Source: Cordylochernes scorpioides
Taxonomy: Eukaryota > Arthropoda > Arachnida > Pseudoscorpiones > Chernetidae
Reading direction: 5' to 3'
Length of the DNA: 64,000 nucleotides
Assembly: GCA_030710605.1 (NCBI GenBank)
Contig: CP092879.1
Location: 47,675,946 to 47,739,945, forward strand
Positions 36,701-45,729 of this stretch are shown one piece after another (within the stretch, counting starts at the first letter, position 1; the number at the start of each line of letters is the position of its first letter). The position numbers and the translations under genes were made by a program. The notes beneath the pieces are model-generated. The model ran no database searches and was not told where the DNA came from. It saw only the letters and a list, made by a program, of their open reading frames with translations.

Positions 36701-36985
36701 ATCAGCCCACGTTTATTGCGTCATTTTGATAGTTTCTCTTCATATGTTCACTAACGTAGAATGAATAATCATTACAAATCGACATTACACAATATTGTGT
36801 GGTTGATATATACTCTGTGTAATATTAATTGGCTGATTCATCAATGTTTATTCTCTTTCATACATAGTTTTCTTCATTCTATGCAACTCAATATGCAAAT
36901 ATTATTTTAAAATTGAATCAATAATGCACGAATGGTTCTTTTACATATAAAACAAACTTTAACTCTCCTTACTGTGATGAAATAT
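36700..36985. other. AT-rich sequence between satellite and foldback elements
   Basis: No gene or known repeat recognised. AT-rich, with CACAATATTGTG, a short palindrome, near 36,787. Confidence 0.4.
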
Positions 36986-37131
36986 ATATTGGGAGGGCTT
37001 GTCTCATCAGTGGTGACCTCTCACAGCGGCTTCGCCAATTTAAATTCTAGTATTTGGTATATAAAATTTGGTAAATTAAATTGGCGAAACAGCTAGAAGA
37101 GTACCACTGATGAGCCAAGCCACCCAATATT
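36986..37131. repeat. Foldback MITE (GGGAGGGCTTG family), hairpin copy
   Basis: Two arms of about 55 bp face each other: 36,986-37,046 (ATTGGGAGGGCTTGTCTCAT...GCCAATTTAA) and 37,076-37,131 (TTAAATTGGCGAAAC...CCACTGATGAGCCAAGCCACCC). Related copies lie at 37,425-37,800, about 45,360-45,420 and 61,150-61,600. Confidence 0.75.
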
Positions 37132-37133
37132 CT

Positions 37134-37196
37134 GAATTCTATATTCTACTTATATATTTAAACGATTTTCTAAAATATAAGTAGAATATAGAATCC
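37134..37196. repeat. Short perfect hairpin next to the foldback MITE
   Basis: Arms ATTCTATATTCTACTTATAT and ATATAAGTAGAATATAGAAT are separated by about 20 bp. It abuts the preceding foldback, so the pair may be one compound element. Confidence 0.7.
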
Positions 37197-37384
37197 CGTA
37201 ATAATCATTCCGCTTCGGAGAATGACAGAAAGTCACTAAAACGTTGGGAAGAAATTAAGAAAGATTGGTTAATGTAGTTATATGTTTTCAAAAAACTTCC
37301 AACCAGAAAATGATGTGAAAACCTTCATATTTGTGCTTTAAGAGTTGAAATAACTATATCCCTAATATCTTGAAATAATGGTAA

Positions 37385-37722
37385 CCCTAAAATATAAAAT
37401 GAAAGAATTTAAAAGCACGAATGTTTCTTTTATACTTTTTTTTTTTATTTGCGATGAAAAAAATATATTGGGAGGGCTTGGCTTATTAGTGATGAACCAT
37501 TCCAGCGGTTTGGCAAATTTAATCCACCAGACCACTTCTCAGAGTTCTAATACTGTATTGGACGATTCTGCTTATATACCCAGCACTGAAGAGTGGAATC
37601 TCAAAAATGGTTTTCAAGAAAACTATGGACATAAGCTTCTGGGACAGTAGAATTACATTTAAATATTTGCATCGAGCATTTCTCTTCTGCAAACAATAAA
37701 GACAATGTCAGTTAGGCATAAA
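37385..37722. repeat. MITE-like repeat, longer copy of the GGGAGGGCTTG family
   Basis: Runs from AAAATGAAAGAATTTAAAAG through TTGGGAGGGCTTGGCTTA, AATCTACCAGACC-like sequence, ATACTGTATTGGA and TTTGCAAAC. The same order, reverse-complemented and diverged, is seen at 61,150-61,600. The 90-codon frame at 37,378-37,650 lies inside and is not conserved as protein, so I do not call it a gene. Confidence 0.65.
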
Positions 37723-38125
37723 TTAACACAAAGCAATAACGCGCCATCTATATATATAAAATGAAAGGATTTAAAAGCACGAATGTTTCTTTTATACAAA
37801 ATTCATGCTTTTAATTCCTTTCATTATATATGTATATTTTTTCGAAAATAGAGCAATCCATAGATATATCTTTAATTAAAAAGGCATATATTGGATCAAA
37901 ATATAATTTATTTTACCAATATTTCAGTTGGCTGAACGCCAACCTTTATCAAGGTGTTATAACATTTTAAAGTGTTACACACTTTAAAATGTTATAACAC
38001 CTTGATAAAGGTTGGCGTTCAGCCAACTGAAATAATGATAAAATAAATGATATTTTGATCCAATATATGCCTTTTTAATTAAATATAGATATATATGTGG
38101 CGCGTTATTGCTTTGTGTTAATCCT
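37723..38125. mobile_element. Long nested foldback element
   Basis: Outer arms ATTAACACAAAGCAATAACG (37,725) and its inverse near 38,105-38,122 enclose inner arms. The inner arms run from about 37,862 to 37,980 and 37,983 to 38,096 and are nearly perfect inverses over about 110 bp, including CAGTTGGCTGAACGCCAACC and GGTGTTATAACATTTTAAAG. Such a structure would extrude as a cruciform. A decayed piece of the inner motif also occurs at 51,190-51,225. Confidence 0.85.
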
Positions 38126-38279
38126 AAAATAGTTAATGACCTATTTATAAGCATGTGACGTCGTTATTATGGTCTCACACCTATGTCTCAATGAAAGCCT
38201 CCATAGTTTAACATACTCCAAAATATGTATTATAGACAGTCAGTACAAATTGAGGTTTTTCTCATTATACAAGGTTGTC

Positions 38280-38427
38280 CCAAAAGTTCGTGAACTCTTG
38301 CTAAAAATTCAAATACCAATATTATTCGCCGTTATGTATAATGTCTTTGTATGATGTATTATTATATATTCGCCAAGTAATAAGAAAAACAATGTTTTAA
38401 GAAAAACATGAACTTTTGGGACTAGCA
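38280..38427. mobile_element. Mariner-type MITE (~148 bp)
   Basis: TA-flanked element whose ends read CAAGGTTGTCCCAAAAGTTC on the left and, inverted, TGCTAGTCCCAAAAGTTC on the right. GTCCCAAAAGTTC is a frequent mariner terminal motif. It has no coding sequence and ends 14 bp before the Tc1 element. Confidence 0.7.
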
Positions 38428-38441
38428 TATCCCTATATATA

Positions 38442-39928
38442 CACTGGTGTCCAAAAAAATAAGAAACTTTTGTTTTTTAATGATATGTTTTAAAATATAC
38501 AACGCTAAAAGCTAAAAAGTAATTTAATTAGGTATTTTAAGTCGTAGAATTTATTTATCGCAACCATTCGATTCGGTAAAATTGAAAATATGCAAATTTT
38601 TGCTTGTCTTTATAAGTGTGCTATTTGGCGTGTCGTTTACCCCCATCAAAGAATTGTCCAATTATAATTTTATTTAATCCTTAATTATGATTTTACGAAA
38701 ATTTTAGCAGATGATTCAAAATGGAGAGCTGTTGGAATAATGGAGGCAGGGCAATCACAAGTTGAAGTAGCAAAATGGCTAAATGTGAATAAATCTGTGG
38801 TCAACAAAATATGGAAACAGTTCATTGAGACAGGAACCATCAAAAGAAAAGAAGGTTCTGGTAGAAAAAGAAAAACAGCTACCTCTGAAGACCGTTATCT
38901 GGTCGTAACTGCCAAGCGCCATAGGGAGATGACAGCTATTCAACTCTCTAATGAACTCTCAAGTGCTACTGGAACGAGAATTTCAAGACAAACTGTTTAC
39001 CGAAGGCTTCACGAAGGTGCTCTTTATGCAAGACGACCAATGGTCTGTATCCCTTTAACCTCTGCTCACAGGAGAGCCCGCTTGAATTGGTGCTTGGAAC
39101 ATCACGCCTGGACTCATGATCAGTGGGCCAATGTTCTCTTCAGTGAGGAGTCAAGATTTAGTTTAAACACAGATTCTCGACGAGTTTTCATCTGGAGGGA
39201 GCCTGGAACCCGCTATCATCCCAGTAAAATCAGGGAAATAGACAGTTTTAGAGGGGGCAGTCTCTTAGTCTGGGCTGGCATCAGTTCTAGCAAACGCACA
39301 CCCCTCCACATTTTTTCTGGGGGCACTTTAACTGCCCAAAGGTACAGGGACGAGATCCTTGAGCCTTATCTAAGACCTTATAGAGATCAAATTGGTCACA
39401 ATTTAATTTTTATGGACGATAATGCTCGGCCGCATAGGGCTAGGCTAGTCAATGGATATATCCAGAGTGAGAATATTCGAAGGATGGATTGGCCAGCCAG
39501 ATCTCCGGACCTGAATCCAATTAGCATGTGTGGGATGCTCTAGGAAGGCGTATTGGAGCTCGTCACCCCTCTCCCAGAACCCTCGTTGAGCTAAGAACTT
39601 CTCTATTGGAGGAGTGGGGTTTACTACCTCTGGACCTCCTCCAAAGCCTGGTAAACAGTATGAGGGCTCGCTGTGAGACCTTGATAGCTGTTAGAGGTGT
39701 TCATACTCCCTATTGATATCTTATTTCTTTAAGATCTGGAACCTTAGCTTTGGGTATGTTGGTAATAATTTGCATATTTCATAATTTCAAATATTTTTCA
39801 ATTTTCATATAGCTAGTCAAATTCTCCATAGTTTAAACTATTTGTATACTAAATTTTATATTTGTTAATAAATTAGCTTTTGAGAAATTTCAATATTGGT
39901 TGAGTTTCTTATTTTTTGGACACCAGTG
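38442..39928 (+). mobile_element. Tc1-like DNA transposon, near full length, inactivated
   Basis: A 1,487-bp element between TA duplications (38,440-38,441 and 39,929-39,930). The terminal inverted repeats are about 25 bp: CACTGGTGTCCAAAAAAATA at the left and its inverse, one A shorter, at the right. Inside is one transposase frame broken near its end. The well preserved ends contrast with two lesions in the catalytic triad, so the copy may still be mobilised by an active relative. Confidence 0.93.
38740..39716 (+). pseudogene. Tc1 transposase, catalytic residues lost
   Basis: The frame opens at ATG 38,740, but similarity starts earlier in the same frame (DSKWRAVGIMEAGQSQ from 38,710), so the native start is missing or mutated. 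Paired helix-turn-helix domains cover residues ~1-110 (EVAKWLNVNKSVVNKIW; RISRQTVYRRLH). The DDE region has FSEESRF at 134-140, where Tc1 proteins have Asp at 136, here Glu. Asp227 is present in MDDNARPH. At the position of the third acidic residue (262, spacing 34) the codon has lost one base (39,523), so the frame runs into a stop at 39,541-39,543. The expected C-terminus (WDALGRRIGARHPSP to GVHTPY) continues in the next frame to 39,716. Two of the three catalytic positions are therefore compromised. Confidence 0.92.
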
Positions 39929-39933
39929 TATAT

Positions 39934-41322
39934 TGTCGCGCGCTTCCCCTCCGGTTCTTCGCGATGACGCCGCTTCCTCTTTCGTGGATCACCTACTCAG
40001 GCTCCGTTGCTATCCTCTGCAGCTCTACCCTGCAGACCACCGAAAGATCTTCTTTCCTCCGGCAGTATCTCTCGGCCTTACCACTGGTGGGGGGGGGACA
40101 CGAGAGACTAACCAGAAGAGTAGCGACTGTGGGTTGGAGAGAGAGAGAGATTGAAACTGATTTATTACGACGTCCATATAAGATTGTATAAGGTTAAATA
40201 CAGAATAAATATAAATGTGATTATATAATGATAAATATACGAAAAATAGATATAAATAGATGAAAACAATTGATAAATATACTTATTTATAAAAATATAT
40301 ACAAGGTCTTCATTGGTGGCGCCCACCGCGGGAAAGACTCCGCCACCGATGGACTGCGAGAGTCCTTTCCCACAGAGTGGGCAGGTCGATTTGTTGGCTG
40401 GCATTTCCCAACTCAAGGCCAAGGTGGTACTTGTAGATGGTAGCCTTCGCCACACTTGTTAACTTCACTGCCTCGGGATGGAGGCCGACGCCGAAGAGCC
40501 AGGCCTGCAAATCCATGGGCATTTCGCAGGAGGCGAACACCTCCCGGAGCAGGGGTCGCACGGCACGGCAACTCCAGCGACCCGTCGCTAGACCCACAGG
40601 CGGTACAGTTGGCACGCCTCGAGGCAGGATGGTCAGGATGTGGCAGCGCGTGGAGGGCCAATCGTAGAACGACATCTGCGTCGTGCCCCGAGAAGCAATT
40701 GCGACGCAGGTCAGCCCAGGAGATGGAGCGGGGCACATCTACGGTAGGATCCCACTGCGCAACCAGCTCTGCAGCAGGATGGGCCTGGAGCATTGCCGCG
40801 TCCAGTGCCCGGCGGGCGCTCTGGCTGTTTAGGCGGGTAATGGGCGTTGTTGAGCCCCTCAGAACGATGGTCTCCGCCTCGTACTCCGCATCATATCTGG
40901 AGCTGGAATTTTCCTGCAGGAGTCGCTGGCAGAAGATCCTGAGGTGCTGTGCGTCCAGCAGCGCAACCCGCGTTGAGCGTACAAGAGCAGGGGAGCCATC
41001 TGAGAAGTCCCCGACAGTCGTCTGAAGCCAGAGAGAGAGAGAGATATAATCACAACAGCAACCAGCACAAACACTTATAACACTCATCTTCCCTTTTATT
41101 GAAAACTTTAATGCATATTACGTAAGAGGTCGAATATTAATTAACGAATATTCACATTATTTTACATCCCAGGGCCAATATCAATGGATATTTACAACCA
41201 TTAGCCCCAGGAAACAGGGCCACAGCAGTCAGCGATTCCTACATCAATTCCAGACCGGAAATAGGCGAAAGGGCCGTTTATTGGCGAAGGTTGTAGGTGT
41301 TTTCAGGCCCATATACGCGACA
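39934..41322 (-). mobile_element. TG..CA repeat (solo-LTR-like) split by a LINE insertion
   Basis: Ends are TGTCGCG and CGCGACA, with ATAT on both sides as a possible 4-bp target duplication. Without the internal LINE fragment it is about 510 bp. Read on the minus strand it starts TGTCGCGTATATGGGCCTGA and contains ACACCTACAACCTTCGCC, CTGTGGCCCTGTTTCCTGGG and a CAATAAAAGGGAAG polyadenylation-like signal, and ends TCCGGTTCTTCGCG inverted. Two uninterrupted copies are at 42,772-43,274 and 48,841-49,350. It begins just after the right TA of the Tc1 element. Confidence 0.75.
40151..41029 (-). pseudogene. LINE ORF2 C-terminal fragment inserted in a GA microsatellite
   Basis: Minus strand. From 41,029 the frame reads DFSDGSPALVRSTRVALLDA, then SWADLRRNCFSGHDADVVLR, ALHALPHPDHPA and CTACGSSDGSL, the start of a C-terminal zinc knuckle. 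Around 40,560 the frame shifts and the rest (CRAVRPLLREVF to YKYHLGLELG) follows in another frame to about 40,400. An AATAAA-bearing AT-rich 3' UTR follows (40,160-40,310). RT is absent, so it is 5' truncated. GA runs border it at 40,137-40,150 and 41,030-41,044, as expected if it inserted into (GA)n in the host repeat. A 189-codon plus-strand frame over the same DNA is a shadow. I cannot name the clade. Confidence 0.75.
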
Positions 41323-41605
41323 ATATATATATATATATATATGTGATATCTTGGGACCTCTGGGACCAGTGTTACCTGATGCTAGACGAACCTCGATGTC
41401 AACTCTACCGTGCAGTCGTGGTGGAAGGCGACACAGCTGGGCCAAAGGTGAAATAAACAAACAGAGATTCCACTAAGAAGCGTCTGACGTCAAGAAGGAA
41501 TGGGATGAGTGGAGAGAGAGATCTTTAGAGCAAGTGTTACCGTTGGGATCCAGGCGCAGACTGCCTAACCTAGGTTCTCGATTTAACACCAAGACCTTTC
41601 TTCTT
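41323..41605. other. Low-complexity TA run and unrecognised sequence
   Basis: A (TA)n run at 41,323-41,342, then about 260 bp of mixed composition with no gene. GCAGTCGTGG, identical to a tRNA-Ser 5' end, is at 41,412-41,421. Confidence 0.4.
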
Positions 41606-41775
41606 TCTAATTGGTAGGAAGATGTCACGTGGCCGTTGGCTATTGGTTGACCTACTTAGGTATTGTCTTCTAATTGGTGGGACTATGTCACGTGGCCGTT
41701 GGCTATTGGTTGACCTACTTAGGTATTGTCTTCTAATTGGTCTTTGCTGCTGCCTTTGTCGGAAGATATAACCGG
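41606..41775 (+). promoter_or_regulatory. Promoter-like cluster: five ATTGG boxes, two CACGTG E-boxes, TATA
   Basis: A 63-bp segment is tandemly duplicated (offset exact between CACGTG at 41,626 and at 41,689). Inverted CCAAT boxes (ATTGG) lie at 41,610, 41,642, 41,673, 41,705 and 41,736, spaced 32, 31, 32 and 31 bp. GATATAA at about 41,765 could serve as a TATA box. ATTGG is the classic NF-Y target and CACGTG a bHLH target. No gene follows downstream, so this may be the promoter of a lost retroelement or gene. Confidence 0.5.
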
Positions 41776-42771
41776 CCTGGCCCAGGAAATACTGGCCGTT
41801 AAACTCGACTTTTATGATTTCCGCGATTCATAAAATTGACTGTAAATTTATTAATAGTGTGTTCTCTTCTAAGCCTACTTCCTAGGTCTTACTTCTACTC
41901 TCACCTAAGCCTGATTAGTTTTAACCTTAATTTTCTCCTGTTAGTCTCCATTCCTTCTATCTGTACAGTTGCTATACTTTATTAGATTCTTACGCGGTGC
42001 AGATTGATGTTAGTTGAGGCTTTCTATTTGCAGTACATAAGAAGTTATATACAGTCATGGGGTGGAACATGTGGTAGTAGATATCTAGACTATTTACAAC
42101 AATTCCATGGTCTTAAATCATCACATATATATATATATATATATATAAGTCAGTGTACGTTGTTGTCTATACACGTCCACAATACGTAACTAATCTCTTT
42201 GAAGTATATAGAGTTGAATTTGAAAAAACTTATAGGCAAATTTTCAGGCTTCTATCTCGAATATCCTTTGAGTTATTAACAAATTATTGATATATTTTAC
42301 CTATTTCACTCGCAACCAGCGCCTGATTGCGGTAATTCAAGTACCACGTGAGTGACCTTGAGTGAGGTAATGATGGCGCAGGGTCAAGAAATAACTTGCT
42401 ATAATCATTTTTATATATTTGCCTCATTGATATTCTTTTTCTTTTAGCTAATGTTTTTGCATTTCTTGAATTACCCTCTAGGATTTTTATTTTATTTCGT
42501 ACTTTTTCATTTTTACAAATAGTTAAATTGTTCATTTGCATGCCTTTTTTTATATTTATGTAAATTAATACGTGTATATATTCACTACAACCATCGATAT
42601 CTTTCATAGTGTAGTTATATTTTGCCTGTCGAAGGGCTTTTGCCCGAAAAAGCCTGTAGCGTTTTTACAATTAAAAGAAACTCATCTTCTGAAATTTCTT
42701 AATTGATATACCTTACTAGAAGAGTCTTCAACCTTTAATCATTTTAAGTATATATCAGATATCAAATATAT
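41776..42771. other. Unrecognised AT-rich sequence with a possible ribozyme-like hairpin
   Basis: No convincing gene. A 107-codon minus frame (42,284-42,607) lacks recognisable motifs. A (TA)n run is at 42,125-42,150. At 42,628-42,656 CCTGTCGAAGGGC, TTTT and GCCCGAAAAAG form a stem-loop followed by GAAA, resembling the tails of Penelope-like elements and a degenerate hammerhead core. Confidence 0.4.
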
Positions 42772-43274
42772 CGTCGCGTAAATAACCTGAAAAACACCTA
42801 CAACCTTCCTCAATAGACGGCGCTTCAGCCTATTTCTGTTCTGGGACTGGTGTGGGAGTCGCTTACTGCTGTGGTCCTGTTTCCTGGAGCTAATAGTTGC
42901 AAATAGATGTTTATATTGGCTCTGGTATGTAAATAACTGTAAATACCCGTTAAATGATATTGGATTTCTTATGTAATGGGGTTCAAGGATGACGATAAAA
43001 GAGGATGAGTGTTAGCAGACTTGTTGCTGTTATGCCTCTCTCCCCAACACCACAGTAGCTACTCTTCTGGTAAGTCTCTCATGTCCACCCACCAGTGGTA
43101 AGGCCGAGAGATACTGCCAGAGGAAAGGAGATCCTCCTGAGTGGTGTTTCTCAGAGAGTCTTTGGTAGGTCTGTAGGGTAGGGCTGCAGAAGTAAAGCAA
43201 CGGGAGCCTGGATAGGTGATCCACGAGGGATAAAGCGACATCGTCGCGAAGAACCGGAGGGGACACGCGCAACA
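42772..43274 (+). mobile_element. TG..CA repeat (solo-LTR-like), copy 2
   Basis: 503 bp, same sequence order as the 39,934 and 48,841 copies. It starts CGTCGCGTAAATAACCTGA (first T mutated) and ends GACACGCGCAACA. It contains CTGTGGTCCTGTTTCCTGGA, a GATAAAAG signal and CCACCAGTGGTAAGGCCGAG. The minus-strand 81-codon frame within it is not conserved as protein and is not called. Confidence 0.75.
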
Positions 43275-43746
43275 ATATTAATATAAAAATGAAAATAATA
43301 CAAATTTCAAATATTGTTGTGACAATTTACATTTTTATTTTTATATTTTTAAAACACACACAGTTTTAAGCGGGACGTTTCTCAAGAGTGATATCCACGG
43401 CGTCACTTTATAATTGTAACGAATAGTATTTGAATAAAATAATTCTAAAAATATATACGCACTCTGATAAAACTCGGGCGTTGCCTGGATCATTCGGCCT
43501 GTAATAAAGAGTATCGTAATGAGAATCGGGGAAAATAAAAGAAGATAGTAAGAGTTTTATAAATAATTGCTCAGTTACTCTAAAAACCTAATGCCCTTAT
43601 TTCAGGAAGCGTCACATAAAAGATCCAGTATCTTATCATTCACTTAGATAGGCCACTTTTGGTATCACAGCCTTTGGTTATGCATGGTAACTCTCACTTC
43701 AAGGATGGAAAGAACATTTTTTCAAAGAATAATAATTAGTAGTACA

Positions 43747-44020
43747 ATACAATATAATGCGGCTTATGATTGTAAAACGACATTTGAAATACTATCCCGC
43801 ATGCGTTTCTTTTCAACGAAAAATCAAAATTTATTTCAAGGAGAAATAACGATTATTTTTAACCTTTTTAATGAGGTGTGAATTGTGAAGAATAATGATA
43901 AACGGAGAAATAAAAGTGTCCAGGTATGGGAATAGGGATTCCTCCTTGTAATAAATTTTGATTTTTCGTTGAAAAGAAACACATGCGGGATAGTATTTCA
44001 AATGTCGTTTTACAATAATT
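43747..44020. mobile_element. SINE family A, two facing partial copies
   Basis: 43,747-43,930 matches the body of the SINE at 44,166-44,420 (ATAATGCGGC, AACGACATTTGAAA, CAACGAAAAATC, AGGAGAAATAACGATTATT, AATGATAAACGG) and ends at the remnant of the tRNA-like head (GTGTCCAGG). 43,940-44,020 is the inverse of its distal half. Together they form a foldback. Confidence 0.7.
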
Positions 44021-44165
44021 AGTAGTATTGCCAGAAATTTAGATTAGTACAAGTGAAAAGAAATATACAACAATGTGTTATACATAATTATCAGCATCTA
44101 CAATAATAGATTCAATACACTCTTTTCAGCCTTATTGTTTGTGTGTGTAAAAATAGAGTTAAAAA

Positions 44166-44420
44166 TACAATTTAATATAATGCGGCCTGTGATGGTAAAA
44201 CGACATTTGAAAACCATCCCGCATGTGTTTCTTTTCAACGAAAAATAAATTTCATTTCAAGGAGAAATAACGATTATTTCTAACCTTTGGGATGAGGTAT
44301 GAAAGGGTGAATTGTGAAGAGTAATGATAAACGGAAAATAAAAGTGTCCAGGGATGGGAATCGAACTCACAGTGTTCCGCTTACCGGGCAGATGCTATGT
44401 CCACTTGGCTACCCTGGACA
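44166..44420 (-). mobile_element. SINE family A, copy with complete tRNA-like head
   Basis: Minus orientation: the 76-nt tRNA-like head (44,345-44,420) is followed by a body of about 180 bp running to 44,166. The body starts with TTTTATTTTCC right after the head, which could act as a pol III terminator. Other copies at 43,747-44,020 and 60,770-61,085 have lost most of the head. This makes the family a tRNA-derived SINE. Confidence 0.75.
44345..44420 (-). tRNA. tRNA-like SINE head (probable pseudo-tRNA, anticodon GGT)
   Basis: On the minus strand the ends TGTCCAGGG and CCCTGGACA pair over nine bases. The A box TAGCCAAGTGG (44,401-44,411) fits TRGCNNAGYNGG, and the B box GTTCGATTCC (44,357-44,366) fits GWTCRANNC. 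An anticodon stem TCTGC/GCGGA encloses the loop CCGGTAA, giving anticodon GGT (Thr). Position 33 is C instead of the nearly universal U, and the T stem has one mismatch. That and the attached SINE body argue against a working tRNA gene, though pol III transcription is plausible. Confidence 0.65.
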
Positions 44421-44655
44421 TATTTACATAAATAGAGTTATTGGTATTATTATATATATATAAGATACTGGCTCTTTGATGTGAAGCTTCCTGAATTAAG
44501 GGCATTAGGTTTTTAGAGTAACTGAGCATTTATTTCTGAAAATCTTACTATATTCCTTCATTCTCTCTGATTCTCATTACGATACTATTTATTACCAGCC
44601 GAATGACCCGGACAACGCATTACAGCGTATATTTAGTCTTTTACGTTTAAAACTA

Positions 44656-45314
44656 TATGTATATTTATAATTGTTATTGTTCCAATCCTACCAAGATTAT
44701 AAATTTAATCTATGAATTTAGTATCTATGATCTTGTATAGTTATACAATAGGATACTTTTTTTTATGCTATTGTGAAGTTTTGACTATAAAAAAAATCGC
44801 TCAAGAATTCATTTGAATTATAGAAAATTTAAACAGGTGGCTGTTCGATATTGCCATCTGCTTGTGCCCGGAGGTGTTCGTGATAAGGTTGTGATAAGGG
44901 GAAAACCCGGATTCAGTGGAACCCAGTGGTATTACAACACGTTCAAATGGAGGGTCCTCTCTTACTCAGGTTTAAATATTTATTTGTAAAGCTTTCGGGT
45001 CTTGCTCTTTCACAACCTATATAGTTATAATAAATAGAATGAGTCATTAAACATAAATAATCAATAAAATAATCCCTTGTTATCAACATTGGGTAAATAT
45101 ATCTGGCCTCCGGGGAAATTTATCTTTTTAAAAACAGCGTTCATGCCCGAAAGCTAGAGATTGAAAGGTTTTTGAAAATATACTTTTCTCTGGAGGCCTC
45201 ATATTTTTACTCAAACATAATTATGTAGATTATGTATTTGTAAATGAAACATTGCGTGAAATCTGGGACGTACACACTAATTCTTTATTAATATAAATAC
45301 AATAATAGGAAAAT
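44656..45314. other. AT-rich sequence, no recognised feature
   Basis: About 660 bp without gene or clear repeat. A short less AT-rich patch lies at 44,865-44,960. Confidence 0.4.
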
Positions 45315-45480
45315 TAGAAACTATTTAAGACGAGAGTAAGATTCTTTTTGAAATTAAACAATTTCTACTGTCCTTATTGCAATGGAAAAATTAATGGGAG
45401 GGCCTGGCTTCCACTGCAGTAAGGACAGTAGAAATTGTTTAATTTCAAAAAGAATCATACGCGTCTAAAATAGTTTCTAA
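45315..45480. repeat. Hairpin MITE, GGGAGGGC family
   Basis: Arms of about 70 bp: TAGAAACTATTTAAGACG...TTCTACTGTCCTTATTGC at the left and the inverse ending TAGTTTCTA at the right. A 25-bp loop contains ATGGGAGGGCCTGGCTTCC, the same motif as the foldbacks at 36,986 and 37,466. Confidence 0.75.
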
Positions 45481-45729
45481 TTTTCATAACAGATGGAGAG
45501 CTAGTTCATCGTATTTAGACATAAAAGCCTTAATTTATATCCCTGTCTTTAAGTTCAATCTTTATTTTTACTGCAGCTTTATAGAATTTTACAGGTGAAT
45601 CGGTCCTGGCGTTGGTTTGTCTCTTCAATTAGGATCATCCAAAGCGATCGTTCATAGCCATAGTTTGACTTGGTTTGACATTGTCTAGTTGATCAATTCT
45701 TTGAGGATTTTCGTCTTCTTCTTTCTTAT

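Larger units (their letters stand above)
43445..44655. repeat. ~1.2-kb inverted repeat (foldback) with SINEs in its loop
   Basis: Arm 43,445-43,650 contains CATTCGGCCTGTAATAAAG, AGTATCGTAATGAGAATC and CAGTTACTCTAAAAACCTAA. It is the inverse of 44,455-44,655, with roughly 80-90 percent identity by eye. The loop (43,651-44,454) holds the tRNA-headed SINE copies described separately. No transposase is present. Confidence 0.75.

Noticed and set aside
37378..37650. 90-codon plus frame
   Set aside because: It lies inside a MITE-like repeat whose inverted copy at 61,150-61,600 does not preserve the frame.
40456..41025. 189-codon plus-strand frame
   Set aside because: It is antisense to recognisable LINE C-terminal protein motifs on the minus strand; GC-rich DNA leaves it open by chance.
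42284..42607. 107-codon minus frame rich in Lys/Asn
   Set aside because: Composition expected from AT-rich DNA; no motif recognised.
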